From: Pseudobacillus wudalianchiensis
Lineage (GTDB): Bacteria; Bacillota; Bacilli; Bacillales; Domibacillaceae
NCBI RefSeq assembly: GCF_001685015.1
Contig: NZ_MAYT01000023.1
Location: forward strand, 437,847 to 501,846
Length of the DNA stretch: 64,000 nt
Reading direction: 5' to 3'
Both the position numbers and the translations under genes were made by a program. Shown piece after piece: positions 55,968-63,979 of the stretch (position 1 is the first letter of the stretch; the number at the start of each line of letters is the position of its first letter). The notes under the pieces were generated by a model, which worked only from the letters and a program-made list of their open reading frames with translations, was not told where the DNA came from and did not search any database.

Positions 55968-56507
55968 TTATTTCCTAAAGTTTTTTTCAATAAATCGCTT
56001 TTCCTGCTGTTCTGTCATTAAATCATACGCAATGCCAATCGTTCCTTCCTGAGCTCTCCAAAGAGCATTGTGATCCTTATTCACTTTGTCGAAACTCCCT
56101 GACTCCCACCTATCTAATATTTCCAAAAAGAACGCCTCTGACTTAAAATCGTTTTCCATCACATGTTTCTTTAGTGCCGCAATATTATCTGGAGTCATTT
56201 CAATGGCTCCCCACTTTTCATCCGCCACAACCTTTTGGTGAGTCATCTGATGCATCATCTCAGTAACCTGTGGTTCATTTCCCTCAATAAGCTCAGGCAG
56301 CTCTGTATTTGATTCTCCATTCACTTTTATTTGTCTTTGGAGAAATTCATCGTTCGCTTTCGCTGCCTCTTTCGTTTGGATCGGTTTGTTTTGAGCTTCC
56401 TCCTCTGCCGGGCCGTCTGTACTCATTATCGTTAACGCAATTCCCCCAAAAACAGCGAAAATAATTACAACTGAAAGTAAAATAATAGCAAGTTTTTTAA
56501 TATCCAT
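55968..56507 (-). CDS. Membrane-anchored DUF6241-like protein, copy 1
   Basis: A 179-residue protein with one N-terminal membrane segment (about residues 5-27) and an extracytoplasmic part. After a polar linker comes a conserved domain with MMHQMTHQKVVADEKWGAIEMTPDNI (about residues 83-108), then GSFDKVNKDHNALWRAQEGTIGIAYDL and FIEKNF at the end. The gene at 62399 has the same pattern. I recall the family as DUF6241, common in Bacillus and without known function. ATG 56507 follows CTAGGTGATG. Confidence 0.75.
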   Translation of the reverse strand: MDIKKLAIILLSVVIIFAVFGGIALTIMSTDGPAEEEAQNKPIQTKEAAKANDEFLQRQIKVNGESNTELPELIEGNEPQVTEMMHQMTHQKVVADEKWGAIEMTPDNIAALKKHVMENDFKSEAFFLEILDRWESGSFDKVNKDHNALWRAQEGTIGIAYDLMTEQQEKRFIEKNFRK

Positions 56508-56746
56508 TTCATCACCTAGCGTCATCATGATCGTTTATTCTAAAAGCTTTCTCCCAACTCGGATGGCTCTCGGTTGCAATATATTTATTATCCTTGACTA
56601 ACTGGAAAATATTTATATTTCTAGATTACCATACTTGTTCTATAACGGGAACAAAACTTTTCCACTAGGGAAACTCCTGTTGTTAAAAACTGGAAATCTT
56701 GTTTCATTCGGCATTGGGTATTCATTCTGAAATGACGGAGCTTTCA

Positions 56747-56773
56747 TTGTCAGGAATAACTTCATGCTATAAT
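56747..56773 (+). promoter_or_regulatory. Promoter of the Bce-type regulator genes
   Basis: TTGTCA (56747-56752), a 15-base spacer and TATAAT (56768-56773) with a TG extension at 56765-56766. The extended -10 may compensate for the short spacer. It lies about 50 bases before the response regulator gene. Confidence 0.55.
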
Positions 56774-56824
56774 CAATTTTGGAAGCAACCGGAAAAAGCA
56801 ACCGGCGGCTGAAGGAGGAACGAG

Positions 56825-57529
56825 ATGGAGAAAATTATGATTATCGAGGATGATCCAAAGATTGCTGGACATTTAAAACTATTTATTGAAAAATACGGAC
56901 TGCAAGGTGTCGTGATAGAGAACTTTGACAATACAATGGAGCAATTCCATAAAGAGAAGCCTGACCTCGTCTTATTAGATATTAATTTGCCTAAGTTCGA
57001 TGGCTATTATTGGTGCCGGCAAATTCGGCTCGTTTCTATTTGTCCCATTATTTTTATCTCAGCACGGGTAGGAGAAATGGATCAAGTAATGGCTTTAGAA
57101 AACGGCGGAGATGACTTTATTACAAAACCGTTTCATGCCGATGTTGTCATAGCTAAGATTCGCAGCCAGCTCCGTCGGGCTTACGGCGCCTATTCCTCTA
57201 AACATCAGGAACAGGTGCTTGAGTTAGAAGGACTGAAGCTTTATCCAGAGCGGTTTGAACTGCATTTTTCCGGACAGGAGACACGACTAACGAAAAAAGA
57301 ATCAGATATTCTTGAAAGTTTAATCGATCGTTATCCTCGTATAGCAGGGAGAGAGGACTTGTTGGAGAAATTATGGGATGAACATATTTGTGTAGATGAA
57401 AATACATTGAATGTTAATGTTACTCGTGTGCGTAAAAAGCTGCAGGAGATCGGAATTGAACAGGCAATCGAAACGGTACGTGGTGCCGGCTACCGGCTGA
57501 ATATAACGTGGAGACCGGCAGGGAAATGA
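56825..57529 (+). CDS. bceR: OmpR-family response regulator, BceR-like
   Basis: A 234-residue regulator. The receiver domain has the acidic pair in IIEDDPK, the phospho-accepting Asp in LVLLDINLPKFDG near residue 53 and the Lys in FITKPFHADV near residue 101. The winged helix spans about residues 130-230 (TKKESDILESLI, CVDENTLNVNVTRVRKKL, VRGAGYR). It is encoded with an intramembrane-sensing kinase and a BceAB-type exporter, the usual four-gene peptide antibiotic module. It would activate the exporter genes on exposure to cell wall-active peptides. ATG 56825 follows GGAGGAACG. Confidence 0.88.
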   Translation: MEKIMIIEDDPKIAGHLKLFIEKYGLQGVVIENFDNTMEQFHKEKPDLVLLDINLPKFDGYYWCRQIRLVSICPIIFISARVGEMDQVMALENGGDDFITKPFHADVVIAKIRSQLRRAYGAYSSKHQEQVLELEGLKLYPERFELHFSGQETRLTKKESDILESLIDRYPRIAGREDLLEKLWDEHICVDENTLNVNVTRVRKKLQEIGIEQAIETVRGAGYRLNITWRPAGK

Positions 57530-58527
57530 AATTATTTTTTCGTGAACATTTGCTGCTCATTTTCGTTCAGCTCATTCAATTTTCCGTTCTTTTTCTTATT
57601 TTTTGGCTCGATGGCTATCATCATACTTCCGTTTTCCTATATGCCATTTTCGTCGGTCTGTTCTTTCTGACAGGCTACCTATTCTATCATTACATAAGCC
57701 GGCGGTGGTTTTATAAAAGGCTTGAGATCGGTATTTTTGCACCCGAAGAGGCCCTAGAGAAAACAGGAACTTCTCCACCTGCCATGGCACTGGATGCCCT
57801 ATTAAAATCGCAGTATCAGCTTTACATGACAGCTTTACAGCAAGCCCAAAAGAGGCAGGAAGACCATCTAGAATTCATGGATCGCTGGGTGCATCAAATG
57901 AAAACACCGCTTTCGGTGATTGAACTAACCGCCCAAAATCTCGACGAACCAGATTCTTCGAATATTCGTGAAGAGACAGAGAGGATGCGCCATAGCCTCA
58001 ATACCGTTCTTTATAATGCACGCTTACGAACGATTGAACAGGATTTTCAAATTAAGCCGGTTGTACTATCGAAAACCGTACAAGCAGTCAATGCCGAAAA
58101 CAAGCGCTTTTATATCCGCAACCGGGTCTATCCCCGCTTTCACGAGCAACGCCCCGGCATTATGGTCGAAACAGATGAGAAATGGCTGTTTTTTATTCTT
58201 GGCCAGCTCGTGCAGAATGCTGTAAAATATTCGTCCGGCAAAAGCTCGTCTATCGACATTACTCTTTATGAAAGCAATGGTGCGGCCATACTGGAAGTAA
58301 AAGACCAGGGAATCGGCATTCCTCTCGAAGACCAAAGGCGGGTTTTTCACAAATTCTTTACCGGGTCGAACGGCCGGAAATACCGTGAATCTACTGGGAT
58401 GGGGCTGTATCTTGTAAACGAGGTATGCCATTATCTCGGACATAAATTGGAGCTGGAGTCGAAAGTCGGCGAAGGATCGATTTTTCGCATTGTCTTCAGC
58501 CCTTCACAAAACCTTACACCGATGTAA
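57526..58527 (+). CDS. bceS: Intramembrane-sensing histidine kinase, BceS-like
   Basis: A 333-residue kinase with two N-terminal membrane segments (about residues 9-31 and 36-57) joined by only a few residues, so it has no extracellular sensor. It takes its signal from the BceAB-type permease. The H-box is FMDRWVHQMKTPLSVIELT near residue 125, the N-box LGQLVQNAVKYSSG near residue 228 and the G-boxes DQGIGIPLED and STGMGLYLV. ATG 57526 overlaps the regulator stop (ATGA). The length equals BceS (334). Confidence 0.9.
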   Translation: MKLFFREHLLLIFVQLIQFSVLFLIFWLDGYHHTSVFLYAIFVGLFFLTGYLFYHYISRRWFYKRLEIGIFAPEEALEKTGTSPPAMALDALLKSQYQLYMTALQQAQKRQEDHLEFMDRWVHQMKTPLSVIELTAQNLDEPDSSNIREETERMRHSLNTVLYNARLRTIEQDFQIKPVVLSKTVQAVNAENKRFYIRNRVYPRFHEQRPGIMVETDEKWLFFILGQLVQNAVKYSSGKSSSIDITLYESNGAAILEVKDQGIGIPLEDQRRVFHKFFTGSNGRKYRESTGMGLYLVNEVCHYLGHKLELESKVGEGSIFRIVFSPSQNLTPM

Positions 58528-58528
58528 G
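58513..58528 (+). promoter_or_regulatory. Candidate binding box for the Bce-type regulator
   Basis: CTTACA-CCGA-TGTAAG is a perfect palindrome with a four-base centre at the end of the kinase gene, about 85 bases before the exporter ATPase start. Bce-type regulators bind spaced inverted repeats with a four-base centre ahead of their exporter genes, so the position is right. The sequence itself differs from the B. subtilis BceR box I remember. Confidence 0.45.
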
Positions 58529-58610
58529 AAAAGTGAAAGAAAGTTCGATAGCCCCCTCTGGCACCATGCGTTACACTAGCATCAATACAAATGCGAGAGG
58601 AGAAATAAGC

Positions 58611-59375
58611 ATGCTTGAAGTAAAAAGAGTCGGGAAAGTGTATGAAGGAAAAGTGGCTTACCGCGCTCTAACTGACATTGATTTGCGTATAGAAGATGGT
58701 GAGTTTGTTGCCATTATGGGACCATCCGGCAGCGGAAAAACAACTCTATTAAACATGGTCGCCACTATTGATGAACCGACCACTGGAGAAATTACTATTG
58801 ACGGGCAGAACCCGCACCGGCTGAAAAAGAATGAGCTGGCTAAGTTCCGCCGCAGAGAGCTTGGTTTTGTGTTTCAAGATTTCAATCTTCTTCATACGCT
58901 CACAGTTGAAGAAAATATCGTGCTGCCGCTTACACTCGACGGCAAAAGCGTCAAGGAAATGAAAGACAAAGCAAAGGCTGTAGCTGAAAAGCTAGGCATT
59001 GCAGGCATTATGAATAAACGAACTTTTGAAATCTCGGGAGGACAGGCGCAACGGGCAGCAGTTGCCCGGGCTATCATTCACCATCCGAAGCTTTTGCTTG
59101 CCGATGAACCAACAGGCAATCTTGATTCCAAAGCATCTAAGGATGTAATGGAGCTATTATCCTCCTTAAATAAAAACGATAAGATGACCACACTCCTCGT
59201 CACACATGAAGCACAGGCAGCAAGCTACGCTGACCGCGTCGTCTTTATCCGTGATGGTAAGCTTTATTCGGAGATTTATCGTGGAGACAGTCAAAAAGGC
59301 TTCTTCCAACAAATCATCGACACACTTTCCTTGCTTGGGGGGAACGACCATGACTTTTCGTCAGTTCGCGTTTAA
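58611..59375 (+). CDS. bceA: Peptide antibiotic exporter ATPase, BceA-like
   Basis: A 254-residue ABC ATPase. Walker A is GPSGSGKTTLLN near residue 38. The Q-loop region is FVFQDFNLLHTLTVEENIVLPL, the signature is ISGGQAQRAAVARAI near residue 142 and Walker B is LLLADEPTGNLDSK near residue 160. It powers the BceAB-type transporter that frees lipid II-cycle intermediates from peptides such as bacitracin. ATG 58611 follows GAGAGGAG; upstream in-frame codons run back into the kinase end and lack family similarity. Confidence 0.92.
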   Translation: MLEVKRVGKVYEGKVAYRALTDIDLRIEDGEFVAIMGPSGSGKTTLLNMVATIDEPTTGEITIDGQNPHRLKKNELAKFRRRELGFVFQDFNLLHTLTVEENIVLPLTLDGKSVKEMKDKAKAVAEKLGIAGIMNKRTFEISGGQAQRAAVARAIIHHPKLLLADEPTGNLDSKASKDVMELLSSLNKNDKMTTLLVTHEAQAASYADRVVFIRDGKLYSEIYRGDSQKGFFQQIIDTLSLLGGNDHDFSSVRV

Positions 59376-61242
59376 CAACGTCCTCCGCAACAAGCGGCTG
59401 TATGCGGCTTATTTTCTGAGCAGCTTGTTCACCGTTATGGTTTTCTTTACCTTTGCCATCTTTGCTTTTCACCCGTCATTCCAAGATAGCGACATGAATA
59501 AAAATGCGATGTTCGGCCTGGCTGTGGCCGGTGGCATCATCTACGTATTCTCTTTCTTTTTTGTTCTATATTCCATGAGTGCCTTCTTACAGTCTCGAAA
59601 GAAAGAATTCGGTTTGCTGATGATGCAAGGTATGAGCACTCGGCAAATCCGGCTGATGGTTTTTATGGAAAACATGTTGATCGGATTGTTCGCCACTATA
59701 AGCGGCATCCTGCTCGGACTTGTCTTTGCTAAGCTCATTTTGCTTTTAGCTGAAAATGTCCTGATCCTTGAGGAAAATCTCTATTTTTATTGGCCATTTT
59801 TAGCCATGCTTATTACGTTTATTTCCTTTATTATTTTGTTTTTGTTTATCTCATTTTTTGTTTCCTTTATTCTCCGCACTCATAAGCTGGTTGACTTGAT
59901 TAAAGGGGACAAGAAACCAAAGGATGAACCAAAAGCTTCTGTCCTGTTATCTATTCTAGCCGTACTTTTACTAGCGGGTGGATATGGAACAGCACTTTAT
60001 GTAAAAGGAATGGCAGTTATGATGGCGATGATACCAGTTGTGGTTGTCGTAGTGATCGGCACCTACCTGCTATTCAGCCAGTTAAATGTCTTTATGATTC
60101 GCCGTCTGAAACGAAATAAAGCTCTCTTCTGGCGCAATACGAATATGGTCTTATTTTCAGACCTGTCCTTTCGGATGAAGGATAATGCGCGCGCCTTTTT
60201 TATGGTCGCCATTATCTCAACCGTTGCCTTTAGCGCAATCGGCGCTTTGTATGGAACGCATTCCTATTTAACGAAAGGCATCGTCCAAGCAAACCCATTT
60301 ACGTACAGTTACCATCCTTATGAGAATACAAAAAACATCGAGAAAAATGTACAATACGCTCAAAACACCATTGACCAAAATGGAATTGAGGCAGAGCGAC
60401 TGGACATCACGAGGATCTATCTTCCAATGAACGGAAAGTCTAACACCATACTCGTTTTAAAGGCTGCCGATTATAATAAAGCAGCACAGCTGCTTGGCAA
60501 ACCGCAACTCGATCTCAAGGAAAAAGAAGCCGTCGTGGCTAAGAAAAGTATTGCTAATCTTGATCAAAGCAACCAAGATGACAATTTGCTGGAACAGACC
60601 ATCACGCTTATGAATGGGGAAAAAATCAAGCCAATCGAGATGGTTGAGGCTGAGGCCTATCCAAACTTTGAGAACTACTATATTGTGAGTGATCACATAT
60701 ACAATCAACTGCCAAAACCCGTAAAAACGGAGCAGGAAGTCGTCTGGTATGCGTCAAACAAAAATACTTCAGAACAATTGCGCAAAACGGGAGAAGTTTT
60801 ACAAGAACATTATGAACCTCGAACCTTTTTTTCAATTGATTTTATTATCTATGAAATTGAAAAAGGCTATGGTCCTATTCTCTTTATCGGGTTGTTTATC
60901 GGCATTGTCTTTTTCGTATCAGCCGGAAGCTTTCTCTATTTCCGCCTCTTTACGGACCTGTCTGAAGATAAAATAAAATTCCAGGCCATTGCTAAAATGG
61001 GCTTGACCGTACCAGAAATGAAAAAGATCGTCAATCGCCAAACAGCCTTGCTGTTTTTTGCGCCAATGATGGTCGCACTCATCCATGGTGCTGTCGCCCT
61101 GACCTCCCTCTCGCGGATGTTCAGCTACAATCTAGTAACAGAATCCGCCATGGTGCTGACGAGCTTTCTTGTCATTCAAATCATTTACTACCTTATCGTC
61201 CGCTTCTTCTACATCAAACAAATTAAAGAAGCAATCCAATAA
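59350..61242 (+). CDS. bceB: Peptide antibiotic exporter permease, BceB-like
   Basis: A 630-residue FtsX-type permease with about ten membrane segments. Four precede residue 200, three lie about 230-345, a large extracellular domain of about 200 residues follows (about 310-515) and three segments lie at the end. That layout is diagnostic for BceB-type proteins (BceB 646), whose large domain senses the antibiotic complex and signals to the kinase. The start MTFRQFAFNNVLRNKRLYAA is typical. ATG 59350 lies inside the ATPase gene (26-base overlap) behind TTGGGGGGAAC. Confidence 0.93.
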   Translation: MTFRQFAFNNVLRNKRLYAAYFLSSLFTVMVFFTFAIFAFHPSFQDSDMNKNAMFGLAVAGGIIYVFSFFFVLYSMSAFLQSRKKEFGLLMMQGMSTRQIRLMVFMENMLIGLFATISGILLGLVFAKLILLLAENVLILEENLYFYWPFLAMLITFISFIILFLFISFFVSFILRTHKLVDLIKGDKKPKDEPKASVLLSILAVLLLAGGYGTALYVKGMAVMMAMIPVVVVVVIGTYLLFSQLNVFMIRRLKRNKALFWRNTNMVLFSDLSFRMKDNARAFFMVAIISTVAFSAIGALYGTHSYLTKGIVQANPFTYSYHPYENTKNIEKNVQYAQNTIDQNGIEAERLDITRIYLPMNGKSNTILVLKAADYNKAAQLLGKPQLDLKEKEAVVAKKSIANLDQSNQDDNLLEQTITLMNGEKIKPIEMVEAEAYPNFENYYIVSDHIYNQLPKPVKTEQEVVWYASNKNTSEQLRKTGEVLQEHYEPRTFFSIDFIIYEIEKGYGPILFIGLFIGIVFFVSAGSFLYFRLFTDLSEDKIKFQAIAKMGLTVPEMKKIVNRQTALLFFAPMMVALIHGAVALTSLSRMFSYNLVTESAMVLTSFLVIQIIYYLIVRFFYIKQIKEAIQ

Positions 61243-61249
61243 CCCTAAA

Positions 61250-61282
61250 CGAGGAGCAGCTTGGCAGCTGCTCCTATTTTTC
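61250..61282 (+). terminator. Terminator after the Bce-type operon
   Basis: AGGAGCAGC and GCTGCTCCT pair with a short loop, followed by ATTTTTC, eight bases past the permease stop. Confidence 0.88.
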
Positions 61283-61312
61283 GCTCTCATATATTTTCAG
61301 TCTAAAACTTCT

Positions 61313-61393
61313 CAAAAAAAGGACTGGCTGCGTAAGCCAGTCCTGACTTTAAAAGTTCAGTCCAACCAGACGTCAGGTGCTGCCTGGCGTCTG
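61313..61393 (-). ncRNA. Candidate small RNA of two hairpins
   Basis: On the minus strand an 11-pair hairpin (CAGACGCCAGG-CAGCA-CCTGACGTCTG, 61393-61367) is followed by a linker and then a perfect terminator hairpin (GGACTGGCT-TACGC-AGCCAGTCC, 61343-61321) with seven T's (61320-61314). A GGACTG in the linker can also pair with the last arm, so two folds are possible. Possible -10-like sequences (CATACT, TATATC) lie just upstream, with a TTGTCT at 61420-61415. It could also be the distant 3' end of the transcript of the stress protein gene at 61565. Confidence 0.5.
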
Positions 61394-61564
61394 ATATATA
61401 GTATGAAGATTTCAAGACAAGCGTTACCGCATTTATTAAATTTGAGCATTACTCCCAATCATAATGATGTTTGTATACATGCAAGCTCCCACATGTACAA
61501 AATAAAAACTAGAGAGCTGGCAGACACACTCGCTCAGTCATCTTAAGCATCCCTTATTTTGGAA

Positions 61565-61996
61565 TTATTCTACGGCGACGACAAGGATTTTCCCTTTCTT
61601 TACATCCTCTTCATATCGACGAGCTTCTTCTTCCTCTAATCCTATCTCCAGTAAGGCACCGTTTAAATCGCCAGCTTTGGCAACAGCACCAGATACCGCT
61701 CCACCCAGGGTTAACAATAACGGGCCTGCCGCTATAATTGGACCGATGCCAGGGAGTGCTAAAGCACTCATCCCTACAAAAAAACCAGCCAATCCAATTA
61801 TTCCACCAGCCGTTGCCCCTGCCATCATTCCTTCCGTTTCTTTAAGTTCCACTTGCTCACCATTCGATTCCAATCCTTCTATATTTTTTGCCACAATAGA
61901 GATTTGCTCAAGGCTGTAGCCCTTCCTCTGTAAATTCTCTACCGCAGTCTGTGCCTGTTTTTCAGTTTCATAAACACCTATGATTCGTTTTTCCAT
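61565..61996 (-). CDS. YflT-like general stress protein with a glycine-zipper membrane region
   Basis: A 143-residue protein. The N-terminal YflT-type domain (residues 1-50, RIIGVYETEKQAQTAVENLQRKGYSLEQISIVAKN) is followed by a Gly/Ala-rich hydrophobic double segment (about 57-108, GMMAGATAGGIIGLAGFFVGM) and a C-terminal acidic helix (EEEEARRYEEDVKKGKILVVAV). Related proteins belong to the sigma-B stress regulon in Bacillus. A GGGAAT upstream could be a sigma-B -10 but no good -35 is seen. ATG 61996 follows AAAGGAG. The function is unknown. Confidence 0.82.
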   Translation of the reverse strand: MEKRIIGVYETEKQAQTAVENLQRKGYSLEQISIVAKNIEGLESNGEQVELKETEGMMAGATAGGIIGLAGFFVGMSALALPGIGPIIAAGPLLLTLGGAVSGAVAKAGDLNGALLEIGLEEEEARRYEEDVKKGKILVVAVE

Positions 61997-62372
61997 GAGC
62001 GATTATCTCCTTTACATGATCTACTCATTAAATTCCCTTTCAGGAAAATTTCAATCATGCAAATTTCTAGAAAATGATCAGCAATCGTCAATTTAGTGAA
62101 CTGCCAGCTTAGCGTCCTAAGAATGATCATTACATAATCAAATGGTAAGTCCGAAGCTTATTTTGATTCATAATAGAAATCCCTATAAATTATTTTATCT
62201 TACGAAATCTTCATATCCACACCTATCTACAGTGTAAAGCAAGGAGCGAAAAAATCTAGTTTATATTTGCGGCGGTAATATAATCTCACCAAACTCACTT
62301 TCGTTGCACATATGGCTCTCTCACAAACACTGTTTTATCGGGCATTTAAGCTTTTAAAGAACTTCAGAGCAA
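61997..62372. other. Gene-free interval before the second DUF6241-like gene
   Basis: About 375 AT-rich bases. The proximal part must hold the promoter of the stress protein gene. I find no gene, repeat or known RNA in the remainder. Confidence 0.5.
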
Positions 62373-62398
62373 AATAAAAAGCCTTCATAAATGAAGAC
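62373..62398 (-). terminator. Terminator after DUF6241-like copy 2
   Basis: On the minus strand GTCTTCAT-TT-ATGAAGGC is followed by TTTTTATTTT, just past the stop. Confidence 0.85.
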
Positions 62399-62917
62399 CT
62401 ATTTTTCTACAGATTTATTATTTCTAAAGTTATTTTCAATAAACTGCTTTTCCTCTTCTTCGCTAACTACTCCAAACGCTTTTCCGATATTTCCATTTTG
62501 AAGCTTCCAGAAAAAGTTGTGATCCTTATCAACTTCACTAAAGTCTCCTTGTTTCCATTTTTCAGTTATTAATAGAAGATCTTCTTTATCCTTAAATTTA
62601 CTGGGTTTAATAACTTCGTATACTTTGTCAATGTTCTCCGGAGTCATTTCAATAGCTCCCCATTTATCTCTAGCAATAACCTTTTGGTGAGTCATTTTGT
62701 GCATAATAGAGACTATTTCGTCTTGTGTTGGATTCTTCTTAACTTCTATTTTATGCTCCACTCCGCCAATTACCTTTGTTTGATCTTCCTTTAATACTTC
62801 TTCTTTAGTTTCTTTTTCTTTGGTTGATGATTTTTGGACTATTAATAACGACGCTAAACCAACGAGTATTATCATAGAAATTGTGATAACTATGATGGCT
62901 AAAAGTTTTTTATTCAT
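62399..62917 (-). CDS. Membrane-anchored DUF6241-like protein, copy 2
   Basis: A 172-residue paralogue of the protein at 55968. It has one N-terminal membrane segment (about residues 5-27), a lysine/glutamate-rich linker, then MHKMTHQKVIARDKWGAIEMTPENI (about residues 72-96), GDFSEVDKDHNFFWKLQNGNIGKAFG and FIENNFRNN. The conserved domain is extracytoplasmic. No enzyme motif is recognised. ATG 62917 follows AGGGGAG. Its base composition is more AT-rich than copy 1, which hints at a separate history. Confidence 0.75.
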   Translation of the reverse strand: MNKKLLAIIVITISMIILVGLASLLIVQKSSTKEKETKEEVLKEDQTKVIGGVEHKIEVKKNPTQDEIVSIMHKMTHQKVIARDKWGAIEMTPENIDKVYEVIKPSKFKDKEDLLLITEKWKQGDFSEVDKDHNFFWKLQNGNIGKAFGVVSEEEEKQFIENNFRNNKSVEK

Positions 62918-63600
62918 GTTGACTCCCCTAAAATATTCTGTTAGAAATTTATAGATTCTTCTTCACGAACACAGATATTACTTCATTACTTAGCAAATCC
63001 CTAAATTGCCTCTAAGGCATTTGAATAAATTCCCCATTATTATATATTAGTATGGATTAAGTATCCATAAAAGGGTCATAATAGGAATAATTAAACCGAT
63101 TAATAATCAAGGTCTAACTCTTCTTTTTCATATTTCATATTAAAATAAGTGTCCTACATTTCATTAAGCAACTTTCACCGTTCCTCGTTATCCATGCCTT
63201 TAATGATCGTGCCTGATTAGATGAATGTTTTGTTTATATTAAAAAGTATTTTAACTTCCTTATAGAGCATTCTGAAGCCTTCTATGTTCATATAAAATTA
63301 GGCATTTACTCTGACCATTTATATAAAGGAAAATTATTATTTTTGATTAAGTTTTCCGAAAGATCAATTTCTCCTCTTTTTACCCAACACTTATACAACG
63401 TGTTTTCAAGAAGGAAAGGTCCGAAGATAAGCTGGAAAGTTTTCATAAATTTCTTAGATAACAATCTTTAAAAAACTTTCAAACGCTTCTTCATCAGTTG
63501 TTTTCTTTTTAATAATCTTTAGTTCTTTCTCTGATAATTTTTTTCTTCACAACAACCTTCCTACGCACACGATTTTGGATTACTGTTGTCGTGTTAAAAG
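62918..63600. other. Long gene-poor AT-rich interval before the tRNA cluster
   Basis: About 680 bases without a convincing gene. On the minus strand at 63454-63550 a 30-codon stretch (LSEKELKIIKKKTTDEEAFE, ending at TAA 63454) is in frame with a GTG at 63550 only if one A of an A7 run is skipped. It may be the remnant of a small gene. No repeat or integrase trace is seen. Confidence 0.5.
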
Positions 63601-63604
63601 AACG

Positions 63605-63646
63605 CAAAAAAAGGCTTCAACAGCAATGTTGAAGCCTTTTTTTGCT
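63605..63646 (-). terminator. Terminator of the tRNA cluster
   Basis: AAAAAGGCTTCAACA-GCAA-TGTTGAAGCCTTTTT is a perfect 15-pair hairpin with T's on both sides, about 13 bases past the tRNA-Leu 3' end. Confidence 0.93.
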
Positions 63647-63658
63647 AGATTGTTATAA

Positions 63659-63740
63659 TACCGGTGGTCGGGGTCGAACCGACACTCCTCACGGAACACG
63701 ATTTTGAGTCGTGCGCGTCTGCCAATTCCGCCACACCGGC
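63659..63740 (-). tRNA. tRNA-Leu (anticodon CAA)
   Basis: GCCGGTG acceptor, long variable arm (GTTCCGTGAGGAGT) of a class II tRNA, T-arm GTCGG-TTCGACC-CCGAC and anticodon loop CTCAAAA with CAA. It is 82 bases with no CCA encoded and is the last gene of the cluster. Confidence 0.97.
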
Positions 63741-63750
63741 ATAAAGTTGG

Positions 63751-63821
<71 letters not shown>

Positions 63822-63832
63822 AACATAAATGG

Positions 63833-63904
63833 AGCGGAAGACGGGATTCGAACCCGCGACCCCCACCTTGGCAAGGTGGTGTTCTACCACTGAACTACTT
63901 CCGC
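63833..63904 (-). tRNA. tRNA-Gly (anticodon GCC)
   Basis: GCGGAAG acceptor, anticodon loop TTGCCAA with GCC and T-arm GCGGG-TTCGAAT-CCCGT. Discriminator U, with CCA encoded at 63832-63830. Confidence 0.97.
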
Positions 63905-63907
63905 GTA

Positions 63908-63979
63908 CTGGGCTAGCTGGATTCGAACCAACGAGTGACGGAGTCAAAGTCCGTTGCCTTACCGCTTGGCTATAGCCCA
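63908..63979 (-). tRNA. tRNA-Gln (anticodon UUG)
   Basis: TGGGCTA acceptor, anticodon loop CTTTGAC with UUG, T-arm TTGG-TTCGAAT-CCAG and discriminator G. CCA is not encoded. The cluster probably continues beyond the window. Confidence 0.96.

Noticed and set aside
55765..55968. 67-codon minus-strand frame across the tRNA-Gly gene
   Set aside because: Its second half is translated tRNA sequence.
62018..62040. Sigma-B promoter for the YflT-like gene
   Set aside because: GGGAAT resembles the -10 but no GTTTAA-like -35 stands at the right distance.
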